Shown here: positions 1 through 8,857 of the stretch, piece by piece
Position numbering within the stretch: the first letter of the stretch is position 1
Layout: the number at the start of each line of letters is the position of its first letter
Assembly (NCBI GenBank): GCA_963721905.1
Contig: CAVRMF010000016.1
Span: 1-64,000, forward strand
Reading direction: 5' to 3'
Length of the DNA: 64,000 nt
From: Roseiarcus sp963721905
GTDB lineage: Bacteria; Pseudomonadota; Alphaproteobacteria; Rhizobiales; Beijerinckiaceae
Program-made: the position numbers and the translations under genes
The notes under the pieces: model-generated
Told to the model about the DNA's origin: nothing
Seen by the model: only the letters and a program-made list of their open reading frames with translations
Database searches by the model: none

Positions 1-19
1 TAATACCAAGACTCGGTGA

Positions 20-592
20 TCATGACTGGTAGACCCAATCTCGCAGTCCGATGGACATGATCCGCCAGGGTTGATCGACGAGCTTGTTCCAGGCGTCGCA
101 GCAATGATCAACGATGTCGTCGAAGGATTTGAAGATCCGGTTTGACAGCCAGTTGTCGCGCATGAACTGCCAGACGTTTTCCTGCGGGTTCAGTTCCGGG
201 CATTTGGCCGGCAGTGGGATGAGGGTGATGTTGGGCGGGACGATGAGCCGGCTCGAGAGATGCCAGCCTGCCTGATCGACGAGCAGCGCGGCGTGCGCGC
301 CTGGCGCGATCTGGGTGGCGATTTCGGCCAGGTGCAGGTTCATCGCCTCGGTGTCGCATCGAGGCATGACGAGCGCTGCGCCCTTGCCGTCCTTGGGGCA
401 GATCGCGCCGAAGATATAGGCTGAGGCGGTTCGCTGATCTTTGGGCGCGCTGGGGCGCGTGCCGCGCTTGGCCCAACGGCGCGTGATCTTGTTCTTTTGG
501 CCGATGCGCGCCTCGTCGGCGAACCAGACCTCTATGGCGTCGGGAGCGACGCCCTTCTCGCGGCCGATCTCTTCCAGGCGCGCGGGAAGGCT
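20..592 (-). pseudogene. IS630 transposase, C-terminal catalytic half
   Basis: The frame is open from the IS110 junction at 592 down to the stop at 20. It carries the whole RNase-H-like DDE domain: first Asp in WFADEARIGQKNK, second in LLVDQAGWH, and the Glu in PELNPQENVWQFMR. The C-terminus ends in the family-typical IMSIGLRDW. It lacks a start and the N-terminal helix-turn-helix, which lie on the far side of the IS110 insertion at 2185-2672. An internal Met at 367 could start a shorter product, but that would lack the first catalytic Asp. The fragment starts at Ser-Leu-Pro-Ala-Arg-Leu, which continues the Phe-Lys-Lys at the end of the other half. Confidence 0.85.
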
Positions 593-602
593 TCCTGAGA
601 AA

Positions 603-1958
603 CTACGCTGGCGCCGGCATCTCGTTCAGCATGTAACCGAGAGACTTCGCGCGTCGTCGGAGGTTGGCGAGAACCCGGGCGCGATATCTGTCCTCGTAAT
701 AAGAAGCGCCGGGGTCTGCGTAGGCTATCCCATGTCGCAAGGTGTTGTAGAACAGGGTGGCGATCTTGCGTGCAGTTGCGGTCACCGCTTTGGCCTTGCC
801 GACGCGTGCGGAAAGCCGTCGATAGAAGGCGCCCAGCGCCGTCTGGGTGCGACCGACGGTCACTGCAGCCAGCCTCAGCAGAGCCGCGGCTCTGCTGCCG
901 GATCGCCGCGTTCGGGTCGAAAGCACCTTGCCCCCCGATATCTTGTTGGCCGGCGCCAGGCATAGCCAGGAAGTGAAGTGTTTGGCGTTTGGCCAAGCGG
1001 AGAGATCAGTGCCGCACTCGCCGATGAGTTTCAGCGCCAGCGAAGGGCCCAGGCCATGAATTTGCGTCAGGTCGACGCCGAGGACCGCATGCAATGCGGC
1101 GCGCGCATCGAAGGCCGGCGCATTGGCCGTTTTGTCTCGATGACGAGCCGGCGGCAGCCGGCCCGCGGGTTTGGCCGCAGCGTCTCGAAGACGTCGCAGG
1201 ACAGTCTCGATCCGCAAATCGCATTCCACGACTTTGGCGTGGTAGGCGTCGTAAAGCTCCAGCGCCTGTCCGAGAGCAAAGACGTGCTCCTCACGCCAGT
1301 TTCCGGCCAGCGCGGCAGCGATCTCCTCCTCCGAGGCATGGCAGCGCCGATCACGATGGGTGGCCAGTACGGCAGGATCTCGTTCACCCGCGACCACGGC
1401 GCGGATGATCCGCATCCCGGTGTCGCCCGTCATGTCGGTCACCACGTGATGGAGTTGGACGTTCATCTGCATCAGCGCCTTCTGCATATGCTGGATGTGC
1501 GACGCACTGTAGTCCAGCAGGCGCTCACGTTGGCGCAGATAGGCGCGCAACGCGGCCAACTCGCCCTTGGGTCTGAAGCTGGCGCGCAGCAGCCCATATT
1601 CGTGTAGCCGTCTCAGCCATTGGGCGTCGCTGACGTCGGTCTTGCGGCCCGGCACGTGCTTGGCGTCGCGGGCGTTGACCAGCACCACCTCGAATCCGCG
1701 CTGCTCAAGCATTTCGTAGGCAGGTATCCAATAGACGCCGGTGGACTCCATCGCGACCGTTCGCACGCCGCAACGCTCGAACCAATCGGCCAACTGCTGC
1801 AAATCGCCGGTGCAGGTCCCGAAGGCGCGCACTGGCTCAGGGTCCCGGTCCGGCGGAACTGCCGCGACATGCATCCTGGAGCCGATATCGATCGCTGCGG
1901 CATTAGGATGGGTGGGGGTGAAGTCTCGCTCGGGGTGGCGCCGCTTCGATTTGGTCAT
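603..1958 (-). CDS. IS110-family transposase (DEDD recombinase)
   Basis: This 451-residue protein has the full IS110 layout. An N-terminal RuvC-like DEDD domain (about 20-190) shows AAIDIGSRMH, VAMESTGVYW and GRKTDVSDAQWL. A C-terminal Transposase_20 domain (about 290-400) shows IHGLGPSLALKLIGE and the Ser-bearing KISGGKVLSTRTRRSGSR. Family members are RNA-guided recombinases that use a bridge RNA to pair donor with target and a serine nucleophile in the C-terminal domain. The gene looks intact and the element may still be mobile. The stop lies about 10 bp from the element end. A second, decayed IS110 copy from a different subgroup lies at 54853-55861. Confidence 0.93.
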   Translation of the reverse strand: MTKSKRRHPERDFTPTHPNAAAIDIGSRMHVAAVPPDRDPEPVRAFGTCTGDLQQLADWFERCGVRTVAMESTGVYWIPAYEMLEQRGFEVVLVNARDAKHVPGRKTDVSDAQWLRRLHEYGLLRASFRPKGELAALRAYLRQRERLLDYSASHIQHMQKALMQMNVQLHHVVTDMTGDTGMRIIRAVVAGERDPAVLATHRDRRCHASEEEIAAALAGNWREEHVFALGQALELYDAYHAKVVECDLRIETVLRRLRDAAAKPAGRLPPARHRDKTANAPAFDARAALHAVLGVDLTQIHGLGPSLALKLIGECGTDLSAWPNAKHFTSWLCLAPANKISGGKVLSTRTRRSGSRAAALLRLAAVTVGRTQTALGAFYRRLSARVGKAKAVTATARKIATLFYNTLRHGIAYADPGASYYEDRYRARVLANLRRRAKSLGYMLNEMPAPA

Positions 1959-2184
1959 GATGCCTCCTCTCGGTCAAAGCGGAGGGGCTGAGCCGCGCAA
2001 GGAGATCAACTTCCTGACCGGGATCGCCGCAATGGCGTCACCACTCTCAAGTGCGCAACAGCCCATGGGCCACGTTTTTTGACGGGGTTACCCACCACCA
2101 GAAATTCCTCGGCCGCTCCCCTCCAGCAATCAGGATAGCAACCCCGTTTCTACCGCCACAGGCGGGCCGCCGGCCGGCGACAGG
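1959..2184 (-). ncRNA. Candidate IS110 bridge RNA region (left-end non-coding)
   Basis: This is the 226-bp non-coding end of the IS110 element, upstream of the transposase on the minus strand and without a plausible gene. In studied IS110-group elements (for example IS621) the equivalent segment is transcribed into a structured RNA of roughly 150-250 nt, with one loop matching target DNA and another matching the element ends. I see the expected place and size only. I did not fold it or find the guide loops. The target here would be the IS630 sequence around TTTTAAAAAA and AGCCTTCCC. Confidence 0.45.
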
Positions 2185-2672
2185 TTTTTTAAAATCCTCA
2201 ATTGCGCCGTCGGCCTGGGCGTGATGGCGGGGACGAGCCGAAAGCTTGCGATATCCCATGGCGCGCAGTTCCCGGCTCAGGGTCTGCTTGGACGACGACA
2301 ACGCGGAATTCCTCGAAAATCCATTGGCAGAGATCGACGATCCGCCACCGCACGACGCCATGAACCGCCGGGATCGGGCCGCTCTCGATGATCGCGGCGA
2401 GCGGCGGCTCGATGCGCGCCATTCAGCCGGGGAGGCTGGCCAGGCGGCTTGCGGTCGATCAGCCCGGCCGGTCCATGGGCGTTGAACTTGACCACCCAAT
2501 CGCGAACGATCTGAAGCGTCACCCCGCCAATCTTCGCCGCCTCGGTGCGCGTCGCGCCTTCATAAATCGCCGCCAGCGCCAAAAGCCGCCGCGCCTGCGG
2601 TCCGTCCTTCGATCGCCTCGCTGCCGACCTCACCATCCGCGCATCAAAATCAGCCCGAAGCGGAATAGGCAT
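2185..2672 (-). pseudogene. IS630 transposase, N-terminal half (frameshifted)
   Basis: Starting at the Met at 2672, the first frame gives a helix-turn-helix of IS630 type (IYEGATRTEAAKIGGVTLQI, then VRDWVVKFNAHG). The family sequence then moves through two other frames: IESGPIPAVHGVVRWRIVDL near 2400-2330 and SKQTLSRELRAMGYRKLSAR near 2290-2230. It ends at Phe-Lys-Lys at 2185, where the IS110 element begins. Two frame breaks plus the insertion make this a clear pseudogene. It belongs with the C-terminal half at 20-592. Confidence 0.85.
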
Positions 2673-2761
2673 GGCGAACCTCCATCGTTCGCCCCTCTGA
2701 ATCAGAACCCTGCTGATTTGGGAATCCCCATCCGAGTCACAACTTCAGAGACTTGGTCTAA

Positions 2762-3082
2762 GCAGGGTGAATGAAGGCTCGCTCCGCGGCCTCTGGCGAA
2801 TGTCGAGACAACCGGAGTGTGATGGGCGTCACAGCCGAAACCCGCAACATGCGCTTAGTAAAACCTGGGTTACGGTTCGCAAGGGAGGTATTGGCCTCGC
2901 GGTGTGCGAGGCGATTACAACGAGCGATATCAGATTAGTTTTGCGAGCGCCGGTCCCAGGCAAGTTTCTGGAGACGTTCCTGCCATCGGTCTCGCGACTT
3001 CCTTAGCGTCTTGGAGCGAATAAGGGGAGCTGCAACCGACGTATAGTTCGGCGGTTTCATCCGGTTACGATCGGAGTACGCC
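2762..3082. other. Intergenic between IS630 end and SIR2 gene
   Basis: There are 321 bases without a convincing gene. A 79-codon open frame at 2767-3006 has no ribosome site and no recognisable protein features, so I leave it out. The stretch is less GC-rich than the chromosome further right and presumably holds the promoter of the SIR2/nSTAND genes. I could not assign -35/-10 boxes with confidence. Confidence 0.5.
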
Positions 3083-3996
3083 ATGATAACCGATGCAGAT
3101 TGGACCTCTCTTCTTACGAGCATATTCGAATACAACGAGTGCACTCCGTTTTTGGGAGCCGGCGCCTGTATTCCATTCTTCCCGAGCGGCCAGCAGCTCG
3201 CGGAAAAATGGGCGGCTGAGGCGTCCTATCCGTTTCATCACAAAGATTTGAGCGAGGTCGCGCAGTTTATTGCGGTCAACTCGGGCGGCAAGGCGGCGAA
3301 ATTTAAAATGGATCAGGCTCTGAAAGAGTTCTCCAAGCCAGTCCGCTCCCTGACTTCAATTGTTCTGCGTCGGTCCACGGCATGCTGGCCGATTTGCCCC
3401 TGAAGATTTATTTGACGACGAACTACGATAAATTGATGGAAACTGCGCTTTCCACCAAGCTTCGGAAGCCTGCCACCGACCATTGCCGCTGGAACAGGTC
3501 TTTGCAGAAGTTGTATCCGCAGGTCGACGCTGGCGCGCCAAGCATTGACGCGCCGCTAGTCTACCACATTCACGGGCTGATAGGCTATCCAGACACGATG
3601 GTGCTGACTGAAGATGATTACGAGACGTTCCTGCTTGGATTCGGTCTGGATGATAATTTGATTCCATCGTCTGTAAGGATAGCAATTAGCCAATATCCGC
3701 TTCTTTTTGTCGGTTACTCGCTTAGAGACTGGAGTTTTCGCGTCCTTTTCAGAGCTGTCGTCAAGGAATATGAACAAAACGCTGGAATTCCAGGCATTAC
3801 GGTGCAACTGTCTCCGTCCGAAGTGACCGATCAGACGGCGGCGACAGCTTACATTACCAAGAAGTACGAGCAGATCGGCCTCAAGATATTTTGGGGCACC
3901 GCGTCGGAATTCGCCACAACTTTCCGCAAGAAAGTGGACCAGTATAAACAGGAGCACGGAGTAAAACAGCATTTAGCAGCAGGTGCGGTCGCATGA
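3083..3996 (+). pseudogene. SIR2-like (SIR2_2 type) NADase-fold protein, one frame break
   Basis: Two overlapping frames together make one protein of about 303 residues. The first (from ATG 3083) holds the nucleotide-binding start CTPFLGAGACIPFFPSG. The second (in frame from about 3346) holds LPLKIYLTTNYDKLME, HIHGLIG and LLFVGYSLRDWSFRVLF. The Asn of TNYD and the His of HIHG are where SIR2 enzymes place catalytic residues. This matches the SIR2-like domain (PF13289 type) found in bacterial anti-phage proteins, where it usually degrades NAD+; that role is inferred. The break lies near 3340-3350 and one base would repair it, so it may be a sequence error. The stop overlaps the next gene's start as ATGA, which suggests translational coupling with the nSTAND NTPase. 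Confidence 0.75.
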
Positions 3997-4039
3997 GCGC
4001 CGCCGGAAGCACGTCGCCGTTTGTCGGTCCAAAACCGTT
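3993..4039 (+). pseudogene. 5' end of nSTAND NTPase gene, cut off by IS1595
   Basis: ATG at 3993 overlaps the SIR2 stop. The 15 codons encode a start ending SPFVGPKP, then two bases of the next codon (TT). FVGP(R/K)PF is the usual opening of nSTAND1 proteins. The IS1595 element follows at 4040. Joining position 4039 to 5082 gives GPKPFEQDQAHLFKGREHEV, the continuous family sequence. As it stands this fragment is translated only into the IS end. Confidence 0.85.
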
Positions 4040-5073
4040 CCTGATTACGCGCTTGCGTCAGCCTCAGGTTTTGAGTAGAACAAAGCATGAACATGCTGTT
4101 TTCGCAGGGGTTCTCCGATGGCGCGCAATCAGGTCCAGTTCCAGAAAGGCCTCAGCGAGGCTCGTTTCGCCGAGATTTACGGAACCGAAGAGCAATGTCA
4201 TGCGGCGCTCGTCAAATGGCGCTGGCCGAACGGGTTCGAATGTCCTGGGTGCAATGGCGCCGATCACTGCGTCGTCACGCGCGGCGCGCGGCGTCTATTC
4301 CAGTGCAACGCGTGTCGCAAGCAGACCTCTGTCAAAGCGGGAACGATCTTCGCTTCGAGTAAGCTGCCGCTGCGCATCTGGTTCAAGACGATCTACCTGG
4401 TCACGCAATCGAAGAAGGGCATTTCCAGCATCGAACTCGGTCGACGCCTTGGCGTCACCCAGACAGCTGCCTGGATGATGAAGCACAAGCTCGCTCAAGT
4501 CATGCTGGAGCGTAACGCGAGCAAACGCTTGAAGGGCAACGTCCAGATGGACGACGCTTATATCGGCGGCGCCCGGTCCGTCCGCCGCGGGCGCGGCGCA
4601 ACAGGCAAGACGCCGTTCGTCGCCGCGATCGCGACAACGGACGATGGCAAGCCAGATCAAATCATCCTTCGGCCCATCAAAGCCTTCAGCAGCTTTGCGA
4701 TCCGAAAGCTCGCGAGCACCGCGCTCAACCCGGGCGCCAATATCGTCTCCGACGGTCTGGCATGCTTCGCCGCTGTCACCCAAGCCGGATGCCTCCACAC
4801 CTCAATCAAGACCGGAAGCGGCAAGCAAGCGGCTCGCACCCCTGCTTTCAAATGGGTCAATACCGCGTTGGGCAATATCAAAGCCGCCCTCGTGGGGACC
4901 TACCGAGCCGTGCAAGAAAAACACGTTCCTCGATATCTCGCGGAGTTCGAATATCGATTCAATCGCCGATACGATCTCGAAACTATGATCCCCCGCCTCG
5001 CATTCGTTGCGCTGAGGACCACCCCGATGCCTTACCGCTTGCTAAAGCTGGCTGACGTTGCCGCGTAATCAGG
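4040..5073 (+). mobile_element. IS1595-family insertion sequence
   Basis: The 1034-bp element starts CCTGATTACGCG and ends CGCGTAATCAGG, a perfect 12-bp inverted repeat. The similarity extends inward, with CGTCAGCC shared a few bases on, about 20 of 24 in all. It is flanked by the exact 8-bp direct repeat AAACCGTT at 4032-4039 and 5074-5081, the duplication length typical of IS1595. The element carries one transposase gene on the plus strand. Intact ends, an intact target duplication and an intact transposase point to a recent insertion. Confidence 0.95.
4118..5068 (+). CDS. IS1595-family transposase
   Basis: This is a complete 316-residue transposase. The N-terminus (about 30-75) is a zinc-ribbon with FECPGCNG and LFQCNACRKQT. 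A helix-turn-helix follows near 105-125 (SSIELGRRLGVTQTAAWMMK). The ISXO2-like DDE domain runs from about 140, with its first Asp in VQMDDAYIGG, the next in NIVSDGLACF and later catalytic residues around NTALGNIKAALVGTYRA. The stop lies inside the right inverted repeat. Its only partners are the element ends, and it explains the interruption of the nSTAND gene. Confidence 0.93.
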   Translation: MARNQVQFQKGLSEARFAEIYGTEEQCHAALVKWRWPNGFECPGCNGADHCVVTRGARRLFQCNACRKQTSVKAGTIFASSKLPLRIWFKTIYLVTQSKKGISSIELGRRLGVTQTAAWMMKHKLAQVMLERNASKRLKGNVQMDDAYIGGARSVRRGRGATGKTPFVAAIATTDDGKPDQIILRPIKAFSSFAIRKLASTALNPGANIVSDGLACFAAVTQAGCLHTSIKTGSGKQAARTPAFKWVNTALGNIKAALVGTYRAVQEKHVPRYLAEFEYRFNRRYDLETMIPRLAFVALRTTPMPYRLLKLADVAA

Positions 5074-5081
5074 AAACCGTT

Positions 5082-8000
5082 TGAGCAGGACCAGGCTCAC
5101 CTGTTCAAAGGGCGGGAACACGAGGTTGAACGTCTTGAAGCGCTGGTGCTGTCGCGACGAGCCGTTCTCTTCTATGCGGCCTCCGGAGTCGGCAAGTCGT
5201 CGCTCGTCAACGCGGGCCTGGTCCCAAAGCTGCGCGGCGGCGAGCGCGGGCTGGAATGCGAGGTGTTGGGTGTCGTCCGCGTGTCGGCCGCGGTGGGGTC
5301 CAATTGCAATGAGAATCCATTTACGAAGTCGGTTCTCGGGCAACTCAAAGACGGCGTCAACTACTCGTCGCTGCTCGATTACCTAAAAGATAAATATACT
5401 TTGGACAAGCAAGCAGAAACGGGCGGCGTCAAGCTCGTTCTCCTCGTCATCGATCAATTTGAGGAGTTGTTTACAACGTCTCCGGAGTGTTGGCGGGATC
5501 GGCTCCCGTTCATGAAAGGACTACTTGAGGCGCTCGACGCCTGCGCGGCGGCGGACCCGGTTGTCGATCGCGAGGAAGGTTGCCTGTTCAGGATTATGCA
5601 TTTGCGAGTAGTGTTCTGCCTGCGTGAGGAATACATCGCTTATCTCGAGCAGTACTATGATCTGTTCCCTGAGCTGAGAACGGCGCGCTTCCGCCTCGAG
5701 CCGTTGCGGCGCGAGCAGGCGCGGCGCGCGATCGTCGAGCCGACGCGCAAATCCGGTCGCGCGTTTTCGGAGGATTTGGTCGAGGAAATCATCGGCGAAT
5801 TGATCAAGGCGCCCCAGGTCACCACCCATGACGCGCGGCCCAAGCTCAGGAGCGGATGGGCCCCCTGGCTGTTAGCCGCGTTCAGGCGCGCACTCTTCCA
5901 CGTTCCCGAAGTTGGGCACCGGGACCAGCAATATGTCGTCGAAGGCGAATATGTGGAACCTGTGCAATTGCAGGTGATTTGTTCCGATATTTGGGAATTG
6001 ACCGCGCAGGGCGAGAAAGTCATTTCAAGGCAAAGCCTGCCGAAAGGCTGGAGCGTCGATGCCGGCCTCGGGCAATTCTACGATCAAGCGATCGATTTTG
6101 CCTGCCGGCCCCCCTCAGAGCCGTTGCCTGCTTCGTCTTCGCTATGGTCGCGGACAGTCGCGTTCGTTGGTCTGCGGCCGCTCTCGCCGATCCGCATGCG
6201 AAAGTGGATCTCGAAGTCTCTGATCACGGCAATGGGGACCCGCGCCCCCGTGCTCGTTCAGGATGCGGAGATGGAGATTCCGGGAGGCGTCCTGGAGCGT
6301 TTGCAGAACCGCTACCTCCTGCGCCTTGAACCCCGGTTCGGCGCCGACTGGCTGGAGCTGGCGCACGATCGCCTCGTCGGGCCGATCACGCGCTCGAATG
6401 CGAGGCACATCGCGGCGTCCAATCATAAGCGAGCCGCCTTCGTAGCCTTGGCTCTGCTCCTGCCCGTCGGCGCCTTTGGCTGGTATCGCGCTCAAGAAGC
6501 GAGCGCGACAGATGCGAGACTGGCGCTCGTGGCTGATATGAAAAAAGAGATCGTTGGCGAACCGGACTTGGGCGTGCTGATCCAGGCCTGCGCGAAATCT
6601 GGCTTGCAAGACTCTGCCGCAGGCGCCGAGTGCACGGCGAGGGCCGAGGGGCTCAGCCAGGACATCGTGATCAAAGAGGGACTTGAGCAGTCCGTAAGTC
6701 GACAGCCGGAACTCTATGCGTACGTACACAACAGACTTGGCGCGATTACCGAGTTGGCGCGGCAAGGCGGCGCCTATCGCGCTTTGCTGGACAATGGGAA
6801 GTATTTCATCACCAGTTTTGAGAAGCCCGTTAACCCGTCCTCAGGCGATCTTAAGGTCATTCCGCCTTGCGGGCATGCCAACGAGATGAAAGGGCTGAGC
6901 CCTTCCGAACTCGGAGACGCTCTTCGCTTATGTTCGAGCTCGGACCTACTGCAGGGCTTGGGTGTTCAACCCCCGGCGGTCGGTGCGGTCGACGACGCCA
7001 GACAGTTCGCGGTCGTGAGCCGGTGTGATCCCAATGGCTGCGCTACGACGCTTTCAAACCTGGATGGTCAGAATAGCGAGCCAATAACCGTCAAACACAA
7101 CATCGAGCTGGTCCCTTCCGGCGGATCCGTCAGCCGCGTCGCGGTAAGCGGGAACACGCTCGTCTACGCTCTCTGTGAACAGGGCTCCGCAAAAAATTGC
7201 CCCGCCACAGTCAAGGTCTACCGGCTCTCGGACGACAGGCGCGACGCGCGGCTGGTCGCAAGCTTGCCCGGAAATTTCGACTTCATCGCCATGGCCGCCT
7301 CTCAGGACAACGTTGCAGTCGCCTACCGCAGTATCGGCGGGTTTATCAGGGTGAAAGTCTATCCCACGCAGTACACCAAGCCCGACCCGCCCTGGCTGCC
7401 CGACGGAACGCGCGTATTCGACATGCCCTTTGATAGTATATCGTCCTTGATATTTGACGAAAGTGGCAAATATCTAGTTGCGTCTGCAGAAAGTGGCTAT
7501 TTGGTTCATTGGAAACTCGACGGACACGTATTCGGTGAGGTTCCATGGGAAGTGGCCAAGCTCGGCGAGCACCAATTTGCACAGTCCATGACGGTCAGCG
7601 CAAGCGGCAATATCGTCGCGACCGGCTTGGCGAGTGGAAAGGGGCGCAACAGAGACGACGGGTGCCTAAGGATCGGCGAGATCAAAGACGACGGCGTTAT
7701 TGAGATCGCCAATTCCAGCAAATGCACCGATGCAGGATCGCTCGAAGAGCCAATGCCAATAGGTTGGAATATTGTCGCCATGGATCACGACGGCAAAATT
7801 CTGGTCGCCGCGAGTAGTTTCGGCCGCGGCGGGCGGGGCCTCTTGCTTCGAAAGCACAAGAATGTCTTCGACAAGCAAGCCGCGGATTTCCCGCCCGATG
7901 TCACCACCGCAAGCATATCCACTGACGGCGCGCACGTTGTGATCGCAGATCGCAGCGAGGCGATCTACTCGATGGAGGAAGCAAACGGAGCCTTTGAACG

Positions 8001-8760
8001 AACGTATATCGGCACCATCGATTCGTCTTGCGTCAGATTTTCCGGCGCGCAGCACCGTGTGTCGGCGATCTCCTTCTATGGAAAGGATAATGCAAAATTC
8101 CTGGTCGCCACGCAGGAAGGGTGCCTCGCGCTTTTCGAGAAGGACGCTTCGGGCTGGAAGCCGCGTCTGATCGACACCCAGATGCCCGACGTCACCACCG
8201 TGTCCGTTTCGCCGGATTCCCGCTGGGCGGTCCTGGGGACCACGAGCGGCCGAATCCAGATCTGGGACCTCCACGACCTGCGGCGCCTGCCGGCGACTGT
8301 CGATGCGCGTCTCCCCTGGTCATCGACGTTTGCCTGGCTTTCACCCGGCAAGGGCGCAGAGGGGCAGTGGATGATCTTGGGGAATTCCCGGTTCGGTCCG
8401 GTCGGCTCGTGGCTTGTCAAGGATAGTGACAATGGTCAGCAGCCTCCGGCAGTGGCGGCGATATTTCCGCCGACCTGGGTGGACAAGATGGGAATTGTCG
8501 GCGTGAGCGCGGTCAACGGGTCTCTGCTCGCGGCCACGACGGACGGACGGCTGTTGCGATTGAGCAACGTCGGCGCCCCTCAGGCCATCGTCGACCGATT
8601 GATCGAGCGAGCCTGCGAGATTTCGCGTCCTCTCGTCGGCGACAAGACTTATCCTCCATCGACGGCGAAAACGGACGACGACGCGTTCATCTCGGAGGTC
8701 ATGAGCTGGGCCCGGAAGCGATGCCAACCACCAACGCTTCCGCCAATCGCGAAACAATAG
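5082..8760 (+). CDS. nSTAND NTPase with TM segment and propeller-like C-terminus (5'-truncated)
   Basis: This is the main body of the interrupted gene. The largest product that can start now is 1204 residues from ATG 5146; the uninterrupted protein would be 1241. Positions below use the restored numbering. An FKGREHEVERLEAL segment (about 22-36) leads into Walker A (AASGVGKSSLVNAG, about 48-61) and Walker B (VLLVIDQFEELF, about 133-144). A helical/winged region follows, with a likely membrane helix at about 465-488 (VALALLLPVGAFGWY). The remaining 750 residues are beta-rich and repetitive, with one WD-like unit (SGRIQIWDL) near the end, probably a sensor propeller. STAND proteins sense invasion and oligomerise to switch on an effector. 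The likely effector is the overlapping SIR2 protein (inference). A start at 5146 omits only the opening motif, so partial function is possible. Confidence 0.85.
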
Positions 8761-8857
8761 CAGGGCCACGCGGATGAAAGCCTCACCAAGGTCGCTCTGC
8801 CCCACAGGCGTCGAGAACAGTCACTCTTCGCCGGGGTGACCAGAAGCGGAACCCCCG

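Larger units (their letters stand above)
593..2184 (-). mobile_element. Complete IS110-family element inserted in IS630
   Basis: Boundaries come from the host gene. The IS630 reading frame ends in Glu-Asp-Phe-Lys-Lys at 2185 and resumes with Ser-Leu-Pro-Ala at 592, giving a 1592-bp insert with no obvious target duplication, as usual for IS110. On the coding strand the element begins CCTGTCGCC and ends CTCAGG, so the termini share only CCTG/CAGG. It has 226 bp upstream of the transposase gene and about 10 bp downstream. That asymmetry is the layout of the IS110 group, where the long non-coding left end encodes the guide (bridge) RNA. Boundaries could shift by a few bases because of the A-run at the junction. 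Confidence 0.8.
1..2761 (-). mobile_element. IS630-family element, interrupted by an IS110 element
   Basis: The two ends are imperfect inverted repeats. Positions 1-26 and the reverse complement of 2736-2761 match at about 17 of 26 bases and share the blocks ACCAAG and TGAC. Between them, on the minus strand, lie the two halves of one IS630 transposase (N-terminal part 2672-2185, C-terminal part 592-20), separated by a complete IS110 element at 593-2184. IS630 elements insert at TA, and TA occurs at both ends, but the exact boundary is uncertain because position 1 is the window edge. The element should be inactive because its transposase is split and its N-terminal half has further frame breaks. 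Confidence 0.8.

Noticed and set aside
603..1958. Group II intron or reverse transcriptase in the left mobile region
   Set aside because: The protein has DEDD and Transposase_20 motifs of IS110 and no YADD-type polymerase motif.
2767..3006. Small plus-strand ORF after the IS630 end
   Set aside because: No ribosome site, no hydrophobic or domain features, and it ends before the SIR2 gene.
3083..3996. Two independent SIR2-related genes
   Set aside because: The first frame holds only the nucleotide-binding opening and the second only the catalytic part, as one continuous domain would.
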